DNA of 64,000 bases, taken from positions 417,131 through 481,130 of the forward strand of contig QCBO01000001.1 of the NCBI GenBank assembly GCA_003279105.1, written 5' to 3'. Made by a program: the position numbers and the translations under genes. Below are positions 9,288-17,269 of the stretch, in pieces (positions within the stretch are counted from its first letter, which is position 1; the number at the start of each line of letters is the position of its first letter). The notes under the pieces are model-generated. The model worked only from the letters and a program-made list of their open reading frames with translations, was not told the origin of the DNA and ran no database searches. The stretch is from Prochlorococcus sp. AG-347-I19 (GTDB taxonomy: Bacteria; Cyanobacteriota; Cyanobacteriia; PCC-6307; Cyanobiaceae).

Positions 9288-9316
9288 TTGACAAAATTTT
9301 TACTTATTTCTAATTT
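9288..9316 (+). promoter_or_regulatory. Candidate hemL promoter
   Basis: TTGACA at 9288-9293 is followed after 17 bases by TAATTT at 9311-9316, which fits the relaxed TAnnnT -10 pattern used by Prochlorococcus. It sits about 44 bases upstream of the hemL GTG. This is a pattern match only; there is no transcript evidence. The 226-base gap between xthA and hemL holds no other feature I can support. Confidence 0.4.
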
Positions 9317-9359
9317 AAAACATGACAAGATTTTTCTTAAAACATCATTTAGCTAAATT

Positions 9360-10661
9360 GTGACTGACATATTAAATTACACAAAATCTGAAGAAATTTT
9401 CTCTGCAGCCCAACAACTAATGCCGGGTGGAGTTAGCTCTCCAGTTAGAGCTTTTAAGTCTGTAGGTGGCCAGCCAATTGTTTTTGATAGAGTCAAAGGA
9501 CCTTTTGCTTGGGATATTGATGGAAATAGATATATTGACTATATAGGAAGCTGGGGGCCAGCAATATGTGGGCATGCCCACCCTGAAGTTACGACGGCAT
9601 TACAAGAAGCAATTGAGAAAGGCACGAGCTTTGGTGCTCCTTGCGTTCTGGAGAACAAGCTTGCTGAAATGGTAATAGATGCAGTCCCATCAGTAGAAAT
9701 GGTTAGATTTGTTAATAGTGGAACTGAAGCATGCATGGCCGTTTTGAGACTCATGCGAGCTTTTACTGGAAGAGATAAAGTTATTAAATTTGACGGTTGC
9801 TATCACGGACATGCGGATATGTTTTTAGTGAAAGCAGGATCTGGAGTTGCCACTCTGGGTTTACCAGATTCTCCAGGCGTTCCACGGACAACAACAGCCA
9901 ACACACTTACTGCACCCTACAATGACCTTGAAGCAGTAAAAAAATTATTTTCTGAGAATCCTGATGCCATTTCCGGGGTTATACTCGAACCTATCGTTGG
10001 TAATGCTGGATTTATTACTCCAGAACCTGGTTTCTTGGAAGGGTTAAGGGAATTAACCACTGAGAACGGATCCTTATTAGTTTTTGACGAAGTAATGACC
10101 GGATTCAGAATAAGTTATGGAGGCGCTCAAGAAAAGTTTGGGGTTACTCCCGATTTAACCACCCTTGGGAAAGTAATTGGTGGGGGCCTACCTGTTGGAG
10201 CTTATGGAGGCAAGAAAGAAATAATGTCAATGGTAGCGCCTTCAGGACCGGTATACCAAGCAGGCACTTTGAGCGGCAATCCTCTCGCAATGACTGCTGG
10301 AATAAAAACTCTTGAACTGCTCAAACAAGATGGTACCTACGATAAACTTGATTTAACAACTTCCAGATTAATTGAAGGGATAATTCAATCTGCAGAAAAA
10401 AATGGTGTCCCTATCAATGGTGGAAGCGTAAGTGCTATGTTTGGATTTTTCTTGTGCGATGGGCCAGTTAGGAACTTTGATGAAGCAAAAACAAATGATG
10501 CTGAACTTTTTGGTAAATTGCACAGAGAAATGCTTCGAAGAGGAATTTACCTAGCACCAAGTCCATTCGAAGCTGGTTTCACATCACTAGCTCACAGCGA
10601 AGAAGAGATCGATAAAACTATCGAGGCTTTTGACGAATCTTTCAACGCAATAAAAAATTAA
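9360..10661 (+). CDS. hemL: Glutamate-1-semialdehyde 2,1-aminomutase
   Basis: PLP enzyme converting glutamate-1-semialdehyde to 5-aminolevulinate, the committed C5-pathway precursor of heme and chlorophyll. The 433-residue length is standard. Family landmarks are [13 protein letters not shown] (about 18-30), FVNSGTEA (about 118-125, phosphate binding), CYHGHAD (about 147-153), [10 protein letters not shown] (about 242-251) and [13 protein letters not shown], whose lysine (about 273) forms the Schiff base. The start is GTG at 9360. Codon use looks less AT-extreme than in neighbouring genes, as expected for a highly expressed protein. Confidence 0.97.
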   Translation: MTDILNYTKSEEIFSAAQQLMPGGVSSPVRAFKSVGGQPIVFDRVKGPFAWDIDGNRYIDYIGSWGPAICGHAHPEVTTALQEAIEKGTSFGAPCVLENKLAEMVIDAVPSVEMVRFVNSGTEACMAVLRLMRAFTGRDKVIKFDGCYHGHADMFLVKAGSGVATLGLPDSPGVPRTTTANTLTAPYNDLEAVKKLFSENPDAISGVILEPIVGNAGFITPEPGFLEGLRELTTENGSLLVFDEVMTGFRISYGGAQEKFGVTPDLTTLGKVIGGGLPVGAYGGKKEIMSMVAPSGPVYQAGTLSGNPLAMTAGIKTLELLKQDGTYDKLDLTTSRLIEGIIQSAEKNGVPINGGSVSAMFGFFLCDGPVRNFDEAKTNDAELFGKLHREMLRRGIYLAPSPFEAGFTSLAHSEEEIDKTIEAFDESFNAIKN

Positions 10662-10687
10662 TCATTAGAAAGATAATTTCTAAATAA

Positions 10688-11491
10688 TTATCTTCTACCG
10701 CCAACTATTACTGGCGGAGCACCTCCTTCTGAACCAGGTAAGCCTGGAACAACTTGTGTACTACCATCCCATTTGTCGAGAAATAATTTGAAAAGCACCT
10801 GATCATCGAGACTTCTATTTAATGTCTCATACCTAAGAGCTTCTTGTTCTGCAATTTCAACTTCTGTCTTTGCTCTTAGTAATTGCTGACCAGCTATTTG
10901 CTTTTGTTCAATCGCAGCTCTATATTCTTCAGCGATTTCTAATCCAGTAAGATCTAAACTTTTAACATCGACGTAATCGAATGAATTTAGTTCTTTTGCA
11001 ACGGTATCTCCTACTTTCTCAGAAATTACTGCGAATTCAGTAGCAATTGTTTCTAGCTCATATTGAGAAAAAACTGATTTTAGAGCTTTTAGCAAAGATG
11101 GCTGAACAATTTTCTGATAAACATCGCTATTTCTGCTTGCAATTGTTGCAAAAATCCTTCCTGCTTCGTTAGGCTTTACTGAATACTTAACAGTAGCTGT
11201 AGCCCTAATAACTTGAAGATCTTTAGTTAAAGTTTCAAATTTTTCGGGTTGAACTTGAGTTTTTATATCAAATGGATATACAGACTGAATAAATGGAAGT
11301 TTAAAGTTTAAACCAGCTCTCCTAGAGGGGCCACTAACTTTCCCTAGTGTTGTAACAACTGCAACTTGTCCAGAAGGTACAACAAATAATGATTGGGTGA
11401 GCAAAAGAAAGCCTGTAAAAGACAATACAATCAGTAATGTTGCTGTCCCACCAGGACCTGTTGGTGTGACATTTTTAAAGGATGTAGACAT
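10688..11491 (-). CDS. Prohibitin/SPFH (band 7) family protein
   Basis: 267-residue membrane-anchored SPFH protein. One hydrophobic segment at about 18-38 follows a short N-terminus; the SPFH domain spans about 38-200 and a predicted coiled coil (EEYRAAIEQKQIAGQQ and following, about 187-215) precedes a glycine- and proline-rich tail. Prohibitin-like proteins form large ring assemblies in membranes and often modulate FtsH-type proteases; in cyanobacteria they sit in plasma or thylakoid membrane. The gene converges with hemL across a 26-base gap containing a 9-bp inverted repeat. The client protease is not in this window. Confidence 0.9.
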   Translation of the reverse strand: MSTSFKNVTPTGPGGTATLLIVLSFTGFLLLTQSLFVVPSGQVAVVTTLGKVSGPSRRAGLNFKLPFIQSVYPFDIKTQVQPEKFETLTKDLQVIRATATVKYSVKPNEAGRIFATIASRNSDVYQKIVQPSLLKALKSVFSQYELETIATEFAVISEKVGDTVAKELNSFDYVDVKSLDLTGLEIAEEYRAAIEQKQIAGQQLLRAKTEVEIAEQEALRYETLNRSLDDQVLFKLFLDKWDGSTQVVPGLPGSEGGAPPVIVGGRR

Positions 11492-11601
11492 TAAATTTTA
11501 TCTTTATAGTTAATCATATTTAAATCGACTAATTAGTGCATTAGTAAGACATTTAATTAAAATATTTTTTTAATAATTGTAAATTTAAATATAGATTTTT
11601 A

Positions 11602-11811
11602 TTAATGGATATTCGATTTAAATTCTTGCAAAAGCTCTAAATAAAGATCCTCATCTATCTCCCTGATATCATATTCAGAGGGTAAAACACCATGCTTATG
11701 CTCATGCACCGCCATCCAACAAAATTTCTCTATTTCTTCTTTTGAAAAACGAGGATATTCTTTCACATTCTTAATCAATGAGTTAATAAGAGATTTTGAA
11801 TATTCTGACAT
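11602..11811 (-). CDS. Small conserved hypothetical protein, 69 aa
   Basis: A 69-residue acidic and basic mixed protein without membrane segments. A central FCWMAVHEHKHGVLPSEYD stretch (about residues 29-47) with two histidines and a cysteine looks conserved rather than random. No family is recognised. It lies 26 bases upstream of nothing but the yajQ-like gene's 3' end on the same strand (order: yajQ-like, then this gene). Small size and position make function uncertain, but codon use and a clean ATG support a real gene. Confidence 0.65.
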   Translation of the reverse strand: MSEYSKSLINSLIKNVKEYPRFSKEEIEKFCWMAVHEHKHGVLPSEYDIREIDEDLYLELLQEFKSNIH

Positions 11812-11837
11812 ATTTTTAAAAGATCTTACTAAATATT

Positions 11838-12335
11838 TTATCTAAAGTTATTAGCTTTTAGAGGAATGTTCAAAGACTCCTCCAGCTCATTAACAATCTT
11901 AATTGCCAATTGAAGATCATTTTTGCTCTTACTAGCAACTCTGAGTGTTTCTCCATTAATGCTGACATTAATTTTTTTAATTTGATCTCTAATATTTTTA
12001 CTGATTTTTTTTGCAATTTCTTGTTTAATTCCTTGTTTTAATAAAATCGTCTGTTTAATTCTATTGCCAGTAACTATTTCAATTTCACCGTAGTCAAATA
12101 TTTTTAGAGATAGGTTTCTTTTTGTTGCCTTTTGTCTAATTATGTCATTAACAGCATTCAAAGTAAGTTCACTATTGGTGATTATAAAAATATTTTCTTT
12201 TTCTAAATCAACTGAAGTATCCGTGCCCTTCAAATCGTAACGCTGAGAAATTTCCCTTTTAACTTGATCCAAAGTATTGACTAATTCTTGTCTATCAAAA
12301 TCAGAAACCACATCAAATGAAAAACTTTCTGCCAT
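11838..12335 (-). CDS. YajQ family nucleotide-binding protein
   Basis: 165-residue member of the YajQ/UPF0234 family, full length. The family has a two-domain ferredoxin-like fold and binds nucleotides; some proteobacterial members bind cyclic di-GMP and act as transcription cofactors. Recognisable parts are the N-terminal SFDVVSDFDRQELVNTLDQ region, KGTDTSVDLE (about 37-46) and the C-terminal VRVASKSKNDLQ-like block. Whether this small marine cyanobacterium uses cyclic di-GMP through it is unknown. Same strand as the DprA-like gene upstream, 66 bases apart. Confidence 0.9.
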   Translation of the reverse strand: MAESFSFDVVSDFDRQELVNTLDQVKREISQRYDLKGTDTSVDLEKENIFIITNSELTLNAVNDIIRQKATKRNLSLKIFDYGEIEIVTGNRIKQTILLKQGIKQEIAKKISKNIRDQIKKINVSINGETLRVASKSKNDLQLAIKIVNELEESLNIPLKANNFR

Positions 12336-12401
12336 AGTAAATTATTAAACGCTAAATATTATTAGCATAAATCATCTTTTAATAAGGGGGAATGGGTTTA
12401 T

Positions 12402-12914
12402 TTAATCAAAAAATAACAAACTAACCACTTTGCCCATTTCTTCAGCACATCTACAACTATTTAGCAAAGTTTCACTATCGTGGAAGGCAAAGCATATTAA
12501 TTGATCGCACCTAGTAATAATTTCTTGATTACAAAGACTACTTGCAAGTGGCAAAGGTAATTCATCATTTTCACTTTTTTCAACTAAATGCATAACCCTC
12601 TCAAGTTGATCCTTTATTTCGGGTATTTGTCTATCAAGACTCTGTGGTAATAAAACAGTTAATAATGATGGATTAATATCTAAGACAGCTCGAATAACAG
12701 CTGCATTAACACCTTGAGATCCAGACGTAAGTATATTATGTCCTTCCTCTGCTAACGACCTTGCTATCAACTCAATTAAGTGGATATCAACAACCGGTAC
12801 GTGTCTACTACCTAAAAAAGCAATTCTCCTTTTCCCATTATCTTGGAGTTTTGCAAGTTCTTGAGCTAAGGCATCAACACCTTCAGTTACTGGTAAATCT
12901 AAAGAGCGACTCAA
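12402..12914 (-). CDS. DprA/LOG-like Rossmann protein, cyanobacterial type
   Basis: 170-residue single-domain protein resembling the Rossmann core of DprA and SLOG proteins. The segment IAFLGSRHVPV (about 31-41) and LTSGSQGVNAAVIRA (about 80-94) correspond to the GxR and GSxxG parts of a nucleotide-binding pocket. It is much shorter than true DprA and lacks SAM and winged-helix domains, so a natural transformation role is not supported by sequence alone. Automatic annotation tends to call such proteins DNA recombination-mediator protein A. It follows the BioD/Pta-like gene by 25 bases on the same strand, suggesting one transcript. Confidence 0.7.
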   Translation of the reverse strand: MSRSLDLPVTEGVDALAQELAKLQDNGKRRIAFLGSRHVPVVDIHLIELIARSLAEEGHNILTSGSQGVNAAVIRAVLDINPSLLTVLLPQSLDRQIPEIKDQLERVMHLVEKSENDELPLPLASSLCNQEIITRCDQLICFAFHDSETLLNSCRCAEEMGKVVSLLFFD

Positions 12915-12939
12915 AATAATAAAGTTCCTATATTTGAAA

Positions 12940-14049
12940 TTAGCATTTATCTGAAAAATTGCAGGGAAAATCTATCTTTTCGAGAATTCTTTTTAGATTT
13001 ACATGCTCTTGAACTAATTGAATAGCATAAGAAGCTTTAATTGATTCATGTATCCTTACATGACCAAAAGCTTGTTCAATAATTTCCACGGAGGAAAGAG
13101 TATCTAATTCCACCTTTAAAATTGGTACCTCCAATTCCTCTGCTCTATGAATCAATTGTGACAAAGGATCTCCTAAACCAGTTAAAATAAGGCATTGAGT
13201 CGAAGCCTCCAAAGCAGCAAGTTGAATATCAGTTCTATCAGCTCCAGTAACTACAGCCATATTTCGTCTTCTCCTGAAAAATTCCATTGCAGAATTCACC
13301 CCCATTGCACCAATACTTAATGTTTCAACAAGCAATTGATCTTTTTCAGGGCAACAAATTACTTGGGCATCTAGTCTTCTCACAAGCTCACCTACAGTGA
13401 CACTTCTAAGAAGTGGTGATTTAGGCATCACTCCAAACACTTCAATATCCAGATCTTGAAGAGAGGGTATTATTTCATTTTTAACTTTTTCCACTTCTTG
13501 CGGCAAAACTCCGTTTAATACAACTCCAGCCAATTTCTCCCCTAATTGTTTTTTTGCATCAAGTAATGCATCCACACTTTTACAATCTTCCCATAAATTC
13601 ACAATTAAAACTTTCGCATCTAAATCCTTTGCTAGTTGTGGGAGACTTAAGCCATAAATCATACCCTCATGAAGACTTCCGGCTGCCTCTAAAATATTCA
13701 GACCTTCAAAATCATCATTAACCAATCTTTCAATCTGATCAAAACCTTTTCCTGGTAATAAATCTTTATTGAAGATTCTTTTTTCAGCTGAGATATTATC
13801 TAATAATCCTACTGAAGAAATTAAATTCTCTTCTTCGATATTTAATGTTGATCCAATAAACTTAACATCATCATCTATTAATCCTTCATAAGACATTGAA
13901 GGGAGATTAGTAAGTTCAATACATGTTGCTAGAGGTTTTCCAATGCGTACTTTTTTTTTCTTCTGTAAAAGTTTTTTTGCTATTCCAAGAACCATTGCAG
14001 ACTTACCACTAAATGGCTCACATGAGCCAATTAATAATATATCGCTCAT
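12940..14049 (-). CDS. BioD-like/DRTGG domain phosphotransacetylase-family protein
   Basis: 369 residues. The N-terminal half is a BioD-like P-loop domain (SCEPFSGKSAMVLG, about residues 8-21) and the middle carries a DRTGG domain; this is the regulatory N-terminal part found in some phosphotransacetylases. The catalytic PTA_PTB domain itself is absent, so acetyl-phosphate synthesis by this protein alone is not supported. GADRTDIQLAALE near 268-280 marks the second domain. It is first of a leftward group with the DprA-like and YajQ-like genes and is divergent from an SDR gene across 154 AT-rich bases. Confidence 0.8.
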   Translation of the reverse strand: MSDILLIGSCEPFSGKSAMVLGIAKKLLQKKKKVRIGKPLATCIELTNLPSMSYEGLIDDDVKFIGSTLNIEEENLISSVGLLDNISAEKRIFNKDLLPGKGFDQIERLVNDDFEGLNILEAAGSLHEGMIYGLSLPQLAKDLDAKVLIVNLWEDCKSVDALLDAKKQLGEKLAGVVLNGVLPQEVEKVKNEIIPSLQDLDIEVFGVMPKSPLLRSVTVGELVRRLDAQVICCPEKDQLLVETLSIGAMGVNSAMEFFRRRRNMAVVTGADRTDIQLAALEASTQCLILTGLGDPLSQLIHRAEELEVPILKVELDTLSSVEIIEQAFGHVRIHESIKASYAIQLVQEHVNLKRILEKIDFPCNFSDKC

Positions 14050-14203
14050 AATTTAGTAAATTATTTATTAATAGATTTAAGATAATATTTTTTTTAGAAC
14101 TAAACAAACATTTATTTATGAGTTTTAATCAAATAAAAAAAAAATAATCTTTTTTTGGTAAATTTATTTTAATTCTTTTGTATTTCATAAAAAATCAAGC
14201 AAA

Positions 14204-14923
14204 ATGATAAATCCAAATAAAAAGGAAAAAACTATAGGGATAACTGGCGCCTCAGGTGCGCTAGGGAAAGAATTAACAAAGTTGTTTCGTCAAAAAGGAT
14301 ATAAAGTAATTGGATTTACTCATAGTAAAACTAATTATGAAATAAATCTTGAATCTCCAAATGAATGGATTAAATGGGAATGTGGGAAGGAGTCGTCATT
14401 AAAAAAACAATTAGAAAATATAGATATTTTAATTTTGAACCATGGTATCTATGATCTGAGTAGAAAAAATTCCAATTATGAAAACTCAATAGAGATAAAT
14501 GCATTAAGCAAATTCAAATTTTTAAATTTATTTGAAGATATTGCTCTAAGCAATGATTCACTAATAAAAAAAGAGATTTGGATAAATACATCTGAAGCAG
14601 AAATGTTACCCGCCCTTAATCCGTCATATGAGATTAGTAAATCCCTTATTGGTCAATTAGTTTCTTTCAAAAAAAATCTTCTGGACAGGAATATAAAGAA
14701 AAAATTAATAATAAAAAAAATCATCCTAGGGCCATTTAAATCCGAACTAAATCCTCTCGGAATAATGAGTCCCAAATTTGTTTCTAAAAAAATTTATGAA
14801 TTAGCTAATTCAAAAAATTATTTAGTAATAATTAGTCCAAACCCTTTAACCTATATACTTTTCCCATTGAAAGAATTTTTTAATTTTTTGTATTGCCAAA
14901 TTATTTATAAGTACAAATCTTAG
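14204..14923 (+). CDS. Short-chain dehydrogenase/reductase
   Basis: 239-residue SDR-family oxidoreductase. The dinucleotide-binding GASGALGKE loop is at about 14-22, LNHGIYD (about 78-84) replaces the usual NNAG, and the catalytic pair fits YEISK (about 143-147, Tyr and Lys four apart). The preceding serine/threonine of the SDR triad may be in NTSEAE (about 127-132). The C-terminus is hydrophobic, suggesting membrane association. Substrate is not predictable; cyanobacterial relatives are sometimes fused to sterol desaturase-like domains, absent here. It converges on map with a 3-base gap. Confidence 0.8.
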   Translation: MINPNKKEKTIGITGASGALGKELTKLFRQKGYKVIGFTHSKTNYEINLESPNEWIKWECGKESSLKKQLENIDILILNHGIYDLSRKNSNYENSIEINALSKFKFLNLFEDIALSNDSLIKKEIWINTSEAEMLPALNPSYEISKSLIGQLVSFKKNLLDRNIKKKLIIKKIILGPFKSELNPLGIMSPKFVSKKIYELANSKNYLVIISPNPLTYILFPLKEFFNFLYCQIIYKYKS

Positions 14924-14926
14924 TGT

Positions 14927-15766
14927 CTAGAAATCTCGATCTGTCAATATTTCAATACCATCTTTTAAAACAACTATTGTATGCTCCCATTGGGCTGATA
15001 GTTTTCCATCTTTTGTTATTACGGTCCATCTATCATTTAGTGTTTTGCAAAATTTAGTCCCTTCATTAACAATAGGTTCCACCGCTAATGTCATTCCTTC
15101 ACGAAGGATGACGTTGGGCAATTCTTTGGTCCGAAAATTAAATACTGATGGTTCTTCATGAAGATTTCTTCCAACCCCATGACCTGTATAGTCTTCTACA
15201 ACACTAAAGCCATTTTTTACAACAATGTCTTCGATTTCCCCAGCCACATCTAGAAGTGTATTTCCTGCTTTTATTTTCGAAAGCCCCGCATACAATGCTT
15301 TATAAGCTATGTCACTAAGTTTTTGAGCCTTTGGACTAACTTCTCCTACACAAATTGATATGCAACTATCTCCATGGAAACCATCTAAATATGCCCCTGT
15401 ATCAATTTTAACCAAGTCACCATTTTTGATTATTTTATTTTTACTTGGAATCCCGTGGACAACCTCATTATTGATACTAGAACAAATACTAGAAGGGAAT
15501 CCATGGTAGCCTTTGAAGCTTGGTACAGCTCCAAAACTTTTTATTCTTTTTTCTGCAAAATCATCTAAATCTTTTGTACTCATTCCAGGTTTGATTAAGT
15601 CATTAATTTCTCTCAAAACAGTTGCAACAATCCTGCTAGATTTTTTCATCAAATTTATTTCCCGTGAAGACTTTATTTCGATTCCTCTTCTCTTCTGAAT
15701 AAAAGGAACTTGATCATTAGCTTTGGTATTATTTTTATTTAATAAAAGATCTGCAAAATGTCTCAT
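14927..15766 (-). CDS. map: Methionine aminopeptidase, type I
   Basis: Removes N-terminal methionine from nascent proteins. The 279-residue protein has the two metal-binding aspartates in KIDTGAYLDGFHGDSC (about 143-158), the metal histidine in TGHGVGR, and the two metal-binding glutamates in EPIVNEG and WEHTIVV near the C-terminus. It has an N-terminal extension of about 25 residues (NNTKANDQVPFIQKR) relative to the E. coli enzyme and no zinc-finger domain. ATG start. It is divergent from the PepSY-like gene across 95 bases. Confidence 0.96.
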   Translation of the reverse strand: MRHFADLLLNKNNTKANDQVPFIQKRRGIEIKSSREINLMKKSSRIVATVLREINDLIKPGMSTKDLDDFAEKRIKSFGAVPSFKGYHGFPSSICSSINNEVVHGIPSKNKIIKNGDLVKIDTGAYLDGFHGDSCISICVGEVSPKAQKLSDIAYKALYAGLSKIKAGNTLLDVAGEIEDIVVKNGFSVVEDYTGHGVGRNLHEEPSVFNFRTKELPNVILREGMTLAVEPIVNEGTKFCKTLNDRWTVITKDGKLSAQWEHTIVVLKDGIEILTDRDF

Positions 15767-15861
15767 TGGAATAAATAATAGTAATAGGTAAATATCTTCA
15801 AAATAGCCTTTATGGTCTTGGCTACCTTAAATCTAACAATAACAATGGTAAAGAAACAAAA

Positions 15862-16170
15862 ATGAAAACTTTATTTAATTCTAGGCAATTTCATAAGGCT
15901 TTGGCGCCTTGGGTTTTTCTTCCATTATTTTTATCTTCAATTACTGGACTTCTTTATAGGGTTTCAAAAGATTTACTAGGTTACTCTAGAGAACAAGTTC
16001 ATTGGTTGATGTCTCTCCATGAGGGCGAATGGCTTGGAGATAATGGAGAACTTATATACGTAATATTGAATTCCGTTGGTGTTTTATGGATGCTCGTAAC
16101 AGGATTCCAAATGTTTTCAAAAACAATTTCATTTACCAAAAAGGTTACTAAAGGCGAGTCAAAAGGTTAA
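15862..16170 (+). CDS. PepSY-associated TM helix-like protein
   Basis: 102-residue membrane protein with two hydrophobic helices (about 15-34 and 66-86) and a short loop between them. The N-terminal [20 protein letters not shown] pattern, with a histidine before the helix and a glycine turn after, is typical of the PepSY-associated transmembrane family. No PepSY or catalytic domain follows. It lies 32 bases ahead of rplS on the same strand and might share its transcript, but a functional tie to the ribosome is not implied. Confidence 0.7.
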   Translation: MKTLFNSRQFHKALAPWVFLPLFLSSITGLLYRVSKDLLGYSREQVHWLMSLHEGEWLGDNGELIYVILNSVGVLWMLVTGFQMFSKTISFTKKVTKGESKG

Positions 16171-16202
16171 GATATAGAACTTGTAGGACAATAAAGACCA
16201 AA

Positions 16203-16673
16203 ATGGCCAAAGAGAAACAAGAGAAGGAATTAGAAACCAGTATTAAAGCTGACGCATCAGTTGATGTAGCAGTTGAACAAAAAGAAAAAAATACGGTTTC
16301 TGAAAATACTCAAAGCTTAAGCGCATCCAATCTTATTAAGGAATTTGAGAATTCACAGTTAAAAAAAGAATTACCTGAAATATATGTTGGGGACACTGTT
16401 AAAGTTGGAGTAAAAATTACAGAAGGTAATAAAGAAAGAGTCCAACCTTATGAAGGCGTGGTCATCGCGAAAAGGCATGGAGGTATCAACCAGACTATTA
16501 CAGTTAGAAGAATTTTTCAGGGTATAGGTGTTGAAAGAGTATTTATGCTACATAGTCCACAGGTTGCTTCTCTAAAAGTTGAACGTAGAGGTAAAGTAAG
16601 AAGAGCTAAGTTATTCTATCTGAGAGATAGAGTAGGAAAAGCTACTCGCGTAAAACAACGCTTTGATCGATAA
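16203..16673 (+). CDS. rplS: 50S ribosomal protein L19
   Basis: Large-subunit protein at the 30S-50S interface. The 156-residue product has the normal L19 core from about residue 43 onward, including [11 protein letters not shown] (about 62-72), the YEGVVIAKR stretch (about 84-92), [20 protein letters not shown] (about 121-140) and a basic C-terminus. It carries an N-terminal extension of roughly 40 residues rich in E, K, S and V that the 115-residue E. coli protein lacks; such extensions are common in picocyanobacteria. It opens a block of translation-related genes running to gltX. Confidence 0.96.
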   Translation: MAKEKQEKELETSIKADASVDVAVEQKEKNTVSENTQSLSASNLIKEFENSQLKKELPEIYVGDTVKVGVKITEGNKERVQPYEGVVIAKRHGGINQTITVRRIFQGIGVERVFMLHSPQVASLKVERRGKVRRAKLFYLRDRVGKATRVKQRFDR

Positions 16674-16711
16674 AGTTGTAAATTAATTAACTTATTGGTC
16701 ACAAAGACGCT

Positions 16712-16717
16712 TATAAT
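16712..16717 (+). promoter_or_regulatory. Candidate -10 box for trnW
   Basis: A perfect TATAAT lies 10 bases upstream of the first base of trnW, as expected if transcription starts just before the mature tRNA. No matching -35 box with normal spacing is seen. Pattern evidence only. Confidence 0.4.
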
Positions 16718-16726
16718 CATTTAAAT

Positions 16727-16799
16727 GCGTCGTTAGTTCAGTTGGTAGAACGCAGGTCTCCAAAACCTGATGTCGGGGGTTCAAGTCCTCCACGACGCG
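16727..16799 (+). tRNA. trnW: tRNA-Trp (CCA anticodon)
   Basis: 73 bases folding into a full cloverleaf. The acceptor stem pairs GCGTCGT (16727-16733) with ACGACGC (16792-16798), with G as discriminator. The anticodon stem pairs CAGGT with ACCTG around the loop CTCCAAA, giving anticodon CCA at 16760-16762. The T arm holds GGTTCAAGTCC. The 3' CCA tail is not encoded. It sits between rplS and the PSHCP gene. Confidence 0.98.
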
Positions 16800-16834
16800 T
16801 TTGATCAACATTATGTAAATCATTTTTTCATAAT

Positions 16835-17029
16835 ATGGAGTTAGATCTTCAACCTGGGGACGTAGTTAAAGTCCTCGAATCAGCAGCTTTAGGATGGGTT
16901 CGTGCAAGAGTTATCAGAGTTAAGTCTGGTGGGAGAGTTGTCGTACAAAGTGACCAAGGCAGAGAATTTACTGCTAGAGGCAATCAAGTCAGGTTGATAG
17001 AGCCTGCTGGTTTTAGACCTCAAAAATAA
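16835..17029 (+). CDS. Picocyanobacterial hyper-conserved protein PSHCP (Tudor-like, RNA-binding)
   Basis: 64-residue basic protein that I recognise as the hyper-conserved small protein of Prochlorococcus and marine Synechococcus. It is nearly invariant in that clade and was reported to have a Tudor-like fold with RNA-binding ability. Visible in sequence: a beta-rich SH3/Tudor-size domain spanning the whole protein, with DVVKVLE, GWVRARVIRVKSGGR and VVVQSDQGREF blocks, and many arginines and lysines. No signal or membrane segment. The flanking genes are trnW and trnD, with rplS before and gltX after, all on one strand, which suggests a job in translation or tRNA handling. Its exact role is unknown. 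Confidence 0.9.
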   Translation: MELDLQPGDVVKVLESAALGWVRARVIRVKSGGRVVVQSDQGREFTARGNQVRLIEPAGFRPQK

Positions 17030-17150
17030 ATAGTTGTTTATACTAAACATTTGGAAAAACTAATTATTTCTGTAAATCCTCAAATTAATAAATTTTTTTT
17101 ATTACAACCACATAAATTAAGTATTATGATCTGATAATTTTAAGAATGAA

Positions 17151-17170
17151 GTTCTAAATAAATTTAGAAC
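17151..17170. promoter_or_regulatory. Palindrome upstream of trnD
   Basis: GTTCTAAAT and ATTTAGAAC form a perfect 9-bp inverted repeat around two central bases, ending 8 bases before trnD. It has no T-run after it, so it is not a typical terminator. It overlaps the position expected for the trnD promoter and could be an operator or a processing hairpin. AT-rich DNA forms such repeats by chance fairly often. Confidence 0.3.
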
Positions 17171-17178
17171 AAAACTCT

Positions 17179-17252
17179 GGGACCGTAGTTCAACTGGTTA
17201 GAGCACCGCCCTGTCACGGCGGAAGTTGCGGGTTCGAATCCCGTCGGTCCCG
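17179..17252 (+). tRNA. trnD: tRNA-Asp (GTC anticodon)
   Basis: 74 bases with a complete cloverleaf. The acceptor stem pairs GGGACCG (17179-17185) with CGGTCCC (17245-17251), discriminator G. The anticodon stem CCGCC/GGCGG encloses CTGTCAC, giving anticodon GTC at 17213-17215. The T arm carries GGTTCGAATCC. CCA is not encoded. gltX begins 17 bases after its end. Confidence 0.98.
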
Positions 17253-17269
17253 TTTTTTCTAAAAAAAAT

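Noticed and set aside
9134..9359. Possible small RNA gene between xthA and hemL
   Set aside because: No strong hairpin with T-run or recognisable RNA motif; only a promoter-like pattern for hemL is supported.
10670..10694. Inverted repeat between hemL and the prohibitin gene as a terminator
   Set aside because: A 9-bp AT-rich stem exists but no T-run follows on either strand, so I did not list it as a terminator.
12402..12914. Natural transformation gene dprA
   Set aside because: The protein is only a short Rossmann domain; no other competence gene is present in the window.
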